Source: Verrucomicrobiaceae bacterium (GTDB taxonomy: Bacteria > Verrucomicrobiota > Verrucomicrobiia > Verrucomicrobiales > Verrucomicrobiaceae). From it: a DNA stretch of 64,000 bases. Position 1 is the first letter of the stretch. Every line of letters starts with the position of its first letter. Of the stretch, positions 26,786 through 37,100 are shown piece by piece. The notes beneath the pieces are model-generated. The model ran no database searches and was not told the DNA's origin. It was given only the letters and a program-made list of their open reading frames with translations. The stretch spans positions 1 through 64,000 of the forward strand of contig JAIXOU010000079.1 in NCBI GenBank assembly GCA_027486585.1, written 5' to 3'. Position numbers and translations under genes: made by a program.

Positions 26786-27688
26786 TCATTTCCCTTCGAG
26801 ACGGTAAGCGCGAGCCAGAGCGACGAAGATCTCGCGCAGGCTCATCGGGCGGATTTCAGGAAGTGATGCACTCGGCAGCGCTTCGCGGAGCATGGAAGCG
26901 AGCTGCGCGTCGTTTTGAAAGCGGCTCGCGGTGAAGCGTAGCGTGCGTCCGGCCTGCTCGGCGTGCAGCCAGTCGGTGGGTAGATTCACGGGCGACCGCA
27001 CTTGATCGGGAAGTATGATTTCCACAGCACGGAAGCGGCTTTGCAGGCTGTCGCTCGTTTCATCAAGAGCGAGCTGGCCGCGATTGATGATGGCGATGCG
27101 ATCGGCGAGGCGCTGCACTTCCTCAATGTCGTGCGAGGACACAAAAACCGTCCAGCCTTCCTGCTCGGTAAGTTCGAGCAGACCGCGGATGAATTCATCG
27201 CGCACGAGTGGATCGAGTCCGCTAAAGGGTTCGTCGAGCACGACGAGCTTCGGCCGATACGCGAGGCTGCTTAGCAGGGCGGCTTTCATCCGCATGCCGC
27301 GCGAGAGATCTTTGAGCTTCGTGGCGAGGGGGAGATCGAATTGCGTGAGAAGTTGTTTCTCGAACGCAGCGTCCCAGTTCGGATAGAGTGGGCGGCAGTA
27401 ATCGAGGAACTGCTTCACCGTCATCCACAGCGGCAGTTCCATGTTTTCCGACACATAGCCGATCTGCGTGAACTCCTTCGGCCCGAGTTTTCGCGAATCA
27501 ACTCCCAGGATGGTGGCGCTACCGCTATCGGGCCGGTGCAGATTGAGCAGGCACTTGATGGTGGTGCTCTTGCCAGCGCCATTCGGGCCCAGGAAGGCGG
27601 TGACTTGGCCTTCGGGCACGTGCAGGCTCAAACCAGCGACGGCTTCGGTTTTACGGAAGCGTTTATGAAGATCGGTGATGGTGATCAT
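26786..27688 (-). CDS. ABC transporter ATP-binding protein (YtrB/CcmA-like)
   Basis: The 300-residue product is a cytoplasmic ABC ATPase of the export type. Walker A GPNGAGKST is at residues 34-42, the signature loop LSRGM at 128-132 (the usual second Gly is replaced by the conserved LSRG form of YtrB-type proteins), Walker B LVVLDEP at 148-154, and the H-loop His in SSHD at 186. The N-terminal 210 residues are the nucleotide-binding domain, and about 80 more residues follow as a C-terminal extension. It is the only ATPase in the operon and so must serve as the motor for four membrane proteins, presumably as a homodimer. It overlaps the regulator gene stop by ATGA (27685-27688), and the A permease starts 3 bp after it. 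Confidence 0.96.
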   Translation of the reverse strand: MITITDLHKRFRKTEAVAGLSLHVPEGQVTAFLGPNGAGKSTTIKCLLNLHRPDSGSATILGVDSRKLGPKEFTQIGYVSENMELPLWMTVKQFLDYCRPLYPNWDAAFEKQLLTQFDLPLATKLKDLSRGMRMKAALLSSLAYRPKLVVLDEPFSGLDPLVRDEFIRGLLELTEQEGWTVFVSSHDIEEVQRLADRIAIINRGQLALDETSDSLQSRFRAVEIILPDQVRSPVNLPTDWLHAEQAGRTLRFTASRFQNDAQLASMLREALPSASLPEIRPMSLREIFVALARAYRLEGK

Positions 27689-28047
27689 AGGCTTTTAAGG
27701 TGGGCGATGATTTGTTCGAGGGTGAGATTGAGATCGGCGGCTTCTTTGAGAAGGGATCGGCATGCGGGCGTGATTTGGGTGAGGCGCTCGGGGAGATCTG
27801 GCTGGTCGGGGACGGTGACAACCATGCCGATGCCGGGCCGCGAGTTGAGCCAGCCAGCGTCTTTGAGTAGCAAGACGACCTTGTGGGCAGTTGTCGGGCT
27901 GATTTTCAGCTCCTGACTCAGCGTTCGAACACTGGGAAACTCATCGCCTGCTTTCATCTGTCCAGTGAGGAGGGCCTTCCGGACGGCCAGAAGTATCTGG
28001 TCAGAAGCTGGCGCGCCGTCTTGGATCTGGATTGAAAAGGGCAGCAT
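27685..28047 (-). CDS. GntR-family regulator, YtrA subfamily
   Basis: The 120-residue product has the winged-helix domain of GntR regulators (residues about 10-75: ILLAVRKALLTGQMKAGDEFPSVR then LSQELKISPTTAHKVVLLL) followed by a short C-terminal tail of about 45 residues. The short length with no effector-binding domain is typical of the YtrA subfamily, whose members repress ABC-exporter operons and respond to cell-wall stress. The recognition helix is in ISPTTAHKVV. It is the first gene of the operon, with its stop overlapping the ATPase start. The perfect inverted repeat at 28062-28088, ending 14 bp before its ATG, is its likely binding site, so it is probably an autorepressor. No Shine-Dalgarno sequence is seen. 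Confidence 0.93.
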   Translation of the reverse strand: MLPFSIQIQDGAPASDQILLAVRKALLTGQMKAGDEFPSVRTLSQELKISPTTAHKVVLLLKDAGWLNSRPGIGMVVTVPDQPDLPERLTQITPACRSLLKEAADLNLTLEQIIAHLKSL

Positions 28048-28061
28048 GGAGTGGGTGTGTT

Positions 28062-28088
28062 TAGTGTAACAGTATTATTGTTACACTA
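28062..28088. promoter_or_regulatory. YtrA-type operator (perfect inverted repeat)
   Basis: TAGTGTAACA (28062-28071) and TGTTACACTA (28079-28088) are exact reverse complements with a 7-bp spacer. Within it AGTGTA (28063-28068) and TACACT (28082-28087) are 13 bp apart, the spacing I remember for the Bacillus YtrA operator. On the minus strand the centre reads AATAAT (28079-28074), a -10-like box, so a bound repressor would cover the operon promoter. It lies 14 bp upstream of the regulator and 86 bp upstream of the giant gene. Confidence 0.8.
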
Positions 28089-28125
28089 GCAAATGATTTT
28101 TGAAAAACCCAGGGCTAGCTCGGTA

Positions 28126-28149
28126 AATAGTTAATATTTATTAACTATT
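28126..28149. promoter_or_regulatory. AT-rich palindrome upstream of the giant gene
   Basis: Arms AATAGTTAATA (28126-28136) and TATTAACTATT (28139-28149) are exact reverse complements around a 2-bp centre. It begins 38 bp after the YtrA-type operator and ends 24 bp before the giant gene ATG at 28174. Sequence and arm length differ from the YtrA operator, so a second regulator may act here. A perfect -10 hexamer TATAAT at 28170-28175 lies just downstream. Confidence 0.6.
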
Positions 28150-28173
28150 AATGTAATTTATATTGAAATTATA

Positions 28174-31100
28174 ATGAATATGAGTAGAATTGATTTATCC
28201 ATAAAAATAATGACTTCAACTTTTGGTAATCTAGCAGATGTGCGCACCCCTATTAGTGGGCTGCGCTCTGTCTCTCGATGCCTCAACTGCGCCGCTGCAC
28301 AGTTGATGCTGATCGCTTTATGGTTAGGCGTTTTGGTTGCAGATATCTCAGCACAAACAACGGGCACTAATTATAAAGTGACGCGCATAGGCAAGGATGT
28401 GCTCGGTGGTGAAGCGTATGCGCAATCTCAATGCATCATGGGAATGTCTCCCAATGGTCAATACACCACGGGCATGCGCTTTGGTTCAACGACGCGGGGG
28501 TTCATCATGACGACGTCTGGTACGCCAGTGATGACAGATATTGCTAAGCTTGCTTCAACGCATCCCTATGCCGTTGGTGCTGACGTGAATGATGAGGGAG
28601 ATGTGCTCGGCTTTGAGCGCTGGACTTCGGGCTCGAAGATTAACGTGGTGGCCTGGTTTTATGATCGCAGTGCCAATACCGTAGTGCGTCTTTTGACTCC
28701 ATTTGATAGTAGCACCAGCTTGATTGTGACTCCGGTGGCTATCACCGCTGGTAGCGGTCATGCATTTGGAACAGTGGATCCAGATGGCGTGAATGGATCG
28801 ACGGCGCTTGTGGGTGGTTTTTGGAATCTGACGACACTGGCCTGGACTGGCATCAGCGGTGTGCGTGAAGTTTTAGATGCCTCAGCGGATGGATCGGTGT
28901 TGTTGGTGGTCGATACGGCAGGCAATGGCAAGATCATCAAGGGCAGTATCGGTGCTGGTTGGGCGACGACCGTTGCAAGTTTCAACGTTTTGAGTGGTGG
29001 TAAGGTCAGTCCTGATGGGCGCTATGTCGCGTCCTCTGAAAGGGTTGCAGGCGTCCCGGCGCCGTTTTTGTATGATACCGTGACTAGCACACGGACGAAT
29101 CTTGGCCTGGTCAGCGGCGTTGACACGCAAGGGGCTAAAATCGGTGCGGTCAGTGACACCGCTCGCGTGCTCGGCACGGTTAATAGCAGTAGTGGTAGCC
29201 ACGCGGTGATGTGGACTCTCTCAGCCAGTGCTTATCAAAGATTTTCCACGATCCTCGCGACCGATGGTCATGTGGCCATCGATGCAGCTTACTCAAATTG
29301 GAATATCTATAATGGTGGCGATGGAATCTCAGCCGACGGTTTGACTATCGGGCTCTATGGGAACAATCCAGCGGTGTTGGAAGACTCATTGTTGATCAAG
29401 CAACAATGCCCAACGATCACGGTGAATCCTACTTCATTAAGCAATGGCGTGGTGGGTAGTTCATACACTCAGACTGTCAGTGCAAGCGGCGGCGTCGCGG
29501 CTTACACGTATGCTTTGACGAGTGGGACTTTGCCTGCAGGACTGGTCTTTAATAGTTCAACAGGAGCCATCACGGGAACGCCCACAATGAGTAATGGAGC
29601 CGGCACGTCGCTCACATTCCGCGCAACAGATGCCAATGGTTGTTATGGGACACGTGTGCTTACTCTGAAAATTTGTCCGGTGATCGCCGTCAATCCCACG
29701 ACACTTAGCAACGGCACAGTTGGCTCGGTTTACAGTCAAACAATTTCAGCAACGGGTGGTGCGACCCCTTATGCTTTCAGCGTAAGTTCGGGTGCACTGC
29801 CTGCTTGGGCCACGCTGAATCCGACGACAGGAGTTCTTGCAGGAACGCCAAATGCCACGACGACAGCGAATTTCACGATCACTGTGACCGATGCTAATGG
29901 TTGCGTTGGCAGCCGAGTTTATAGCATCACGCCTGTTTGCCCGGTGATTACAGTTTCGCCAAGCCTGATGGCTCAGGGCAGGGTCGGTGTCGCTTATTCA
30001 CAGGCCATGAGTGCTTCAGGCGGAACTGCTGCCTATACTTGGACAATTACGGCGGGTTCTTTGCCTGCCGGCCTAACTTTGACAGCTTCGACGGGTGTGA
30101 TTGCAGGCACGCCGACGGCCTCAGCAAGTCCTGCAACGAGCTTCACGATCTCTGCAACGGATTCTTTTGGCTGTGTTGGTTCACAGGTGGTGAGCTTGCA
30201 GGTTTGCCCTGTGATATCGCTAAGCCCAGTTACTTTGATCGACGGTGTGGTCGGGACGGCTTATTCGCAAACGGTGTCCGCTTCTGGCGGTGCAGCTGCC
30301 TACACCTTCAATATTAGCAATGGTGCGTTGCCGAGCTGGGCTTCTCTCAATTCAACGACGGGTGTGATCAGCGGAACACCGAACTCGACTGCTACGGCCT
30401 CATTTACCGTGCGCGCAGTGGATGCCAATGGCTGTGCTGCAACAAGGGCCTATACGATCACACCGGTTTGTCCTGCAATTTCGATTTCTCCCACAAGTCT
30501 GGCATCAGGAATCGTTGGTTCTGTTTATTCGGCTGCTCTGAGTGCCTCCGGCGGAGTGGCTCCGTATGGTGCCTGGACGATCACAGCAGGTGCTTTGCCT
30601 GCGGGACTTACACTGAATGCTAGCACAGGTGTCGTCAGTGGAACGCCCACAGCTTTTGCTAGCCCAGCCACGAGTTTCACGGTGCGTGTGAATGATGCCA
30701 ATGGTTGCCAAGGAAGCCAATCGGTGAGTTTGCAGATCTGCCCAGTCATCACGATGAATCCATCTGCGGCAGCCGCGGGTGTTGTCGGCACATCCTACAG
30801 CCAAGCGATCAGCGCAACAGGTGGTACGGCTCCTTACACGTTTGCGGTTAGCTCGGGTGTGTTGCCAACTGGATTAACTTTAAATGCCAGCACAGGTGTT
30901 GTCAGTGGCACGCCAACCGTTGAGATCAGCAGCAATGTGACGATTCAGGCGACTGATGCCAATGGTTGCAGAGGATCACGCAGCTTGGTTTTTGCGATGA
31001 GCTGTCCGCCTATCACGATGACACCTTCATCTTTGCCTGTGGGTGCGGTTGGGGTTTCTTACTCGCAGACCCTGACCGCCACGGGTGGCACGCCCGCTTA

Positions 31101-34100
31101 TGCTTGGACCGTGACGAGTGGAACTCTGCCTGCAGGTTTAACGTTAAATACTGCAACGGGTCTGCTCAGTGGCACGCCCTCGGCTGGTAACGGCACTGGA
31201 GTAAGCATCACGGTTCGTGCGACTGACAGCTTGGCCTGTTTTGGCGTGCAGACATATACTTTAAAAATCTGTCCAGTGATTACCTTGAGCCCAACCACAC
31301 TGAGCAACGGCATTGTGGGCACTGTTTACAGCCAGACGGTCACGGCTGGTGGCGGTGCCACTCCCTATGCTTTCAGTGTATCAACTGGCGCATTGCCAAC
31401 CTGGGCTACTTTGAATCCTGCGACGGGTGTGATCTCAGGCACGCCGACTTCGGTCACGGCAGCTTCCTTTACGGTTCAAGCAACAGATGCCAATGGTTGC
31501 AGCGGCACACGGGCGTTTTCGATCACGCCGGTGTGCCCAGCGATCAGTATCACACCGACGGCTGCATTGCAGGGCACGGTTGGTGTTGCTTACAGTCAAT
31601 CCTTTGCCGCTTCAGGAGGGACAGCTCCTTACAATAGCTGGACTCTAACGGCGGGTTCGTTGCCTGCGGGTCTGTCGTTAAATGCAGCTACGGGATTGAT
31701 CAGTGGTACGCCCACTGCAAGTGCTAGCCCAGCGGCAAACCTGACATTGCGCGTGACTGATTCTTTTGGCTGCCAAGGAACACAAGTGGTGACTCTGCAA
31801 ATTTGTCCTTTGATCACCGTGAGCCCAACGTCCTTGCTCAATGGTGTGGTGGGGACGGCCTACTCGCAGACAGTTTCTGCCACTGGTGGCTCTTCACCCT
31901 ATGCCTTCACTCTTGCTTCAGGTGCTCTGCCAGCGTGGGCCAGCCTGAATGCTACGACTGGGGTGATCTCTGGCACGCCTAACAGCACAACGACTGCTAG
32001 CTTTACGATTCGTGCAACAGACTCCAATGGTTGTTCCGCGACTCAGAGCTACACGGTTTTTCCCGTGTGCCCTTCAGTGACCGTGAATCCTAGCACGCTC
32101 AGTAATGGGGTAGTCGGTCAAGCTTACTCGCAGACTGTGAGTGGGGCTGGTGGCACAGCTCCCTATAGCTTTGCCGTTAGTGTCGGCAGTTTGCCTGCTG
32201 GGCTGGCTCTGAATGCAAGCTCAGGCTTGATTTCTGGCACACCGACAAGCCCAGTCGCTGCTTCCTTCACAATCCGTGCCACGGATACTTTTGGGTGCCA
32301 GGGTTCACGTGCTTTTATTGTTACACCGGTTTGCCCGACGATTGCGGTTAGCCCAGCGACTCTTGCCATCGGTAGCGTCGGTTCTGCTTATAGTCAGACA
32401 CTCAGTGCGACTGGCGGAACGAGCCCGTATAGCTTTGCGCTGACGACCGGGACTTTGCCTGCCGGACTAAGCCTGAATGCAAGCACTGGGGGAATCACTG
32501 GCACGCCGACTGCGGGGAATGGTGCAGGTTTTACCCTGACTTTCACCGTTACAGATAATTTTGGTTGCCAGGGGACACGGACTGCGACGCTTCAGATTTG
32601 TCCGGTTGTCAGCGTCAATCCAAGTTCACTTGCCAATGGCGTCGTTGGTACTGCCTATTCGGCTGCTATCACGGCCAGTGGTGGTGCTACGCCCTACCTT
32701 TACACGGTGACAAGTGGTGTGCTGCCGTCCTGGGCTGTCTTGAATAGCAGCACGGGTGTCATTACCGGAACGCCTAACAGCGTGACGACAGCTTCATTCA
32801 CGATTTCAGCAACAGATGCGAACGGTTGCTTTGGCTCCCGTGCTTATACGGTGACTCCTGTTTGCCCTGTCGTGACACTGTCGCCAGCGACACTGGTTAA
32901 TGGCATTGTTGGTTCGGCCTACAGTCAGACCGTGAGTGGGGTAGGTGGCAGTTCGCCCTATGTTTATTCTATCAGTGCAGGCTCGTTGCCTGCTGGATTG
33001 AATCTGAATACCAGCACAGGACTCATCTCTGGAACACCTTCAAGTGCTGCTGCCGCTAACTTCACGATTCGCGTGACGGACAACTTCGGCTGTCAAGGTG
33101 CCCAGGCTTATACCGTTACTCCAGTTTGTCCGGCTATCACAGTCAATCCGACGACTCTGCCCGATGGCACAGTTGGGGCACTCTACTCGCAGACGATTAG
33201 TGCTGCTGGGGGCACGGCGGCCTATAGTTTTGCTTTGAGTTCAGGGACCTTACCTGCTGGATTGACGCTAAATTCAAGTTCAGGTGTACTCTCTGGAACG
33301 CCAACGGCCAGCACTGGAACTGCCGTTTCATTAACGTTTCGTGCTACCGATGCTTTTGGCTGTCAGGGCACGCGAACAGCTACGTTGAAAATTTGCCCTG
33401 TCATCACGCTGACGCCGTCCTCACTGCCAGCGGGCACCGTCGGGTCAGCTTACAGTCAATCGGTTAGCGCAAGTGGTGGTGTAGCTCCTTATGGTTATGC
33501 GGTGACCTTGGGGACTTTGCCTGCTGGATTGAGCCTGAATCCAACGACAGGTGCTATCACGGGGACCCCAACAGCAGAAATCAGTGCGAATGTGACGATC
33601 ACTGCAACGGATGCCAACGCCTGCACAGGTTCTCGTTCCTACACATTGGCTATGAGTTGTCCTCCGATCACGATCGCGCCAAATACCTTGCCAGTAGGTA
33701 CTCTCGGCGCTGCTTACAGTCAGCTGATTACGGCGACAGGTGGGACAGCGCCCTATGCATGGAATGTGAGTGCCGGCACTCTTCCCGCAGGCTTAGTTCT
33801 TAGCTCCAGTGGACTGCTTAGTGGAACTCCAACGGCTAGCAATGGTGCTGGCGTTTCCGTTACCGTGCGAGCTGTGGATAACTTTAATTGCGTCACTACA
33901 AAGAGTTATCTGATTCAGATCTGCCCAGTCATCAGCATCAGTCCAGTGACTTTAGGCACGGCGACGGTCGGCACGGCCTACAGTCAGACGATCACTGCTA
34001 GTAACGGCGCGACTCCTTACCTTTATAGTCTGGCTTCGGGTTCTTTGCCCGCCGGCCTGAGCTTGAATGGAACGACCGGAGTGATCAGTGGGACGCCGAC

Positions 34101-37100
34101 AAGCACCACAAGTGCCTCTTTCACCATTAATGCTGCTGATGCCAACGGTTGCGCAGCCACACGTGCTTATTCATTGGCACCTGTCTGCCCAGTCATCACA
34201 ATCGGCCCCGCTTCCTTGCCTAGTGCCACGATTGGTGTTGCTTATAGTCAGGTGATCAGTGCTAGTGGTGGCACAGCTAGTTATACTTACAGCATCACGA
34301 GTGGCACATTGCCTGCTGGTTTGAACTTTAATTCCACTACATCGGTTTTGAGTGGTACACCAACGGCAAGCAATGGCGCGGGCGTTTCAGTCACCTTTCG
34401 TGCCGTAGATGCCTATGGTTGTGTCGGAACAACTCCCCTCACTGTGAAGGTTTGTCCTGTCATTACGGTAAGTCCTAGCACGCTTTCCAATGGCATTGTG
34501 GGCACTGCCTACAGTCAGACGGTTTCTGCTGCTGGCGGTGCTTCACCTTATGTCTTTACTGTGGCTAATGGAGCGCTTCCAGCCTGGGCCACTCTGGATT
34601 CTGCAACAGGCGTGGTGAGCGGCACTCCGAACAGTGCTACGACCTCCACCTTTGGTATCCGTGCTACGGATGCAAATGGCTGTTTTGGCACGCAGTCTTA
34701 CACGATCACGCCAGTGTGTCCGAGCATCACCATCAGTCCTATCTCGCTCACTGTTCCGACGGTAGGTAACGCATACAGCCAGACTTTCAGCGGCACGGGA
34801 GGGACTTCACCTTATACGTTTAACGTGATCTCTGGATTGTTGCCAACGGGACTTTCTTTGAATGCTACTACCGGTGTCATCTCTGGCACTGCGACGAGCA
34901 CTGCGAACGCTAGCTTTACGATCCGCGCAACAGATGCCAATGGCTGTATCGGAGTGCGCAGCTATAGTGTCACGCCAGTCTGTCCGGCTATTACATTAAA
35001 CCCAACATCACTGCCCAATGGCACGGTCGGAGTAAGTTACAGTCAGACGCTCAGCACAACGGGTGGCATTGCTCCCTTTACCTATACTGTGTCAGCGGGT
35101 GCATTGCCTGTGGGTTTAAGCTTAAATGCAACTTCTGGCACACTCAGTGGTACGCCAACGAGCACCGCTACGGCCACTCTAACGATCCGCGTGACTGACA
35201 CCAATGGTTGCCAAGGCACGCGCGCTTATGTGATCACTCCGGTATGCCCGACGATCACGCTGAATCCTTCTGCTATAGCTGCGGGCTTGTCGGGTAGTAG
35301 CTATCAGCAGACTTTAGGTGCATCTGGCGGCACTGCGCCCTACACCTTCAGTGTGATTTCTGGGGTTTTGCCTTCTGGCTTGGCATTAAACTCGGTCACG
35401 GGTGATCTTGCTGGCACGCCAACCTCTGCCAATGGCGGCGGTGCTAGTCTGACCATGGCAGCAACAGATGCTAATGGTTGCGTTGGAACACGTGTTTACA
35501 ATTTGAAGATTTGTCCGGTCATTACCCTGGCTCCGGCGTCTCTGCCAGATGCAGTCGTTGGCACCAACTACTCGCAGGCTGTGTCTGCTGGGAATGGCGG
35601 CGCGCCATACGTTTATTCGGTTGCCACAGGCAGCTTGCTTTCTGGTCTTACACTGGATCCTATCAGCGGTGTGATTAGCGGCACACCAAGCGCAGCCACT
35701 TCAGCGGGATTTACCGTGCGAGTGACCGATGTGAATGGTTGCCAAGCAACACGCAGTTATACGATTTCTGCTTCCTGCTCAGTGATCGCTCTGAATCCTG
35801 TCACACTCCCAACTGCAACAGTTGGCAGTCTCTTTAGCACTACGTTTAGCCCTAGTGTCGGCTCTGCGCCCTTCACTTTCTCGATTACCACGGGTGCTCT
35901 GCCGTCTGGTCTGATCTTGGATAGCTCCAGCGGCATACTCAGTGGCACGCCGATCAATACGACGACATCAAATTTCACGGTTCGCGTGGTGGATCAGTAT
36001 GGCTGCTCTGGCACACGTGCTTACTCAATCACACCCGTTTGTCCGGCGATGACTATCACCCCTGGGGTATTTTCCTCTGCGTTTGTTGGAGTCGCTTATA
36101 CTCAAGCGTTGGCTGTAGGAGGCGGAACAGCTCCTTATACCTGGACACAAACTTCAGGAGTGCTCCCTGCTGGATTAATCTTTGATGCTGCCACGGCGAC
36201 TCTTTCGGGAACTCCGACGGCTACGAATGGTGCTGGTGTCTCGTTGAGTTTCCGAGTGACTGACGTCTATGGCTGTCAGTCCACGTTGAATTCGGTGTTT
36301 GTGGTTTGTCCCGTCATCACCCTGACTCCGACGACTCTTCCTGACGCCTCTGTTGGCGTTGCCTATTCAAGGACCATCAGTGCCAGTGGTGGGGTGTCAC
36401 CTTACATCTACAGTGTTAGCAGTGGCAGCTTGCCTATTGGTCTTAGCATGAGTAGCGCGGGTGTGATCACAGGCACAGCTACCAATTCTGAGCCAGGAAC
36501 TTTCGTGGTTACGGCGACCGATGTGAATGGTTGCGTTGGCACTCGGACCTACAGTATCACCACGGGTTGCGCTGTTATTACACTTTCCCCCACCACATTG
36601 CCAGACCTGACGGTGGGATCGGCTTACACTCAAACGCTGAGCGCCACGCCGCAGAGTGGACTGATTGGGCAGTATTACTCAGGAACAAATTTCAGCTCAC
36701 TGGTATTGACCCGTTCAGATGCTTCAATCGATTTTGATTGGGGCACAGGGTCGCCATCAGCATCAGTGCCAGTCAATGGTTTCTCCGTTCGCTGGACGGG
36801 GACACTGTTGCCAAATTCGACAGGTAATCACACATTCCAAGCCACCACGGATGACGGCTTCCGTCTCTGGGTGAATAATAATCTTGTGATTGATCGCTGG
36901 AATGATCAGGGAGCTACCAATCATACAGCCGTAGTAGCTTTGACTGCAGGTGTGGCTGCGACTGTGCGTGTCGAATATTATGAAAACGCAGGTTCTGCTG
37001 TCGCTCGTCTTCAGTGGTCAGGCCCAGGCTTCACACTGCAACCAGTAACAGGATGGCAGACCTATCGCTACACTGTGGCCACAGGTGCTTTGCCAGCAGG

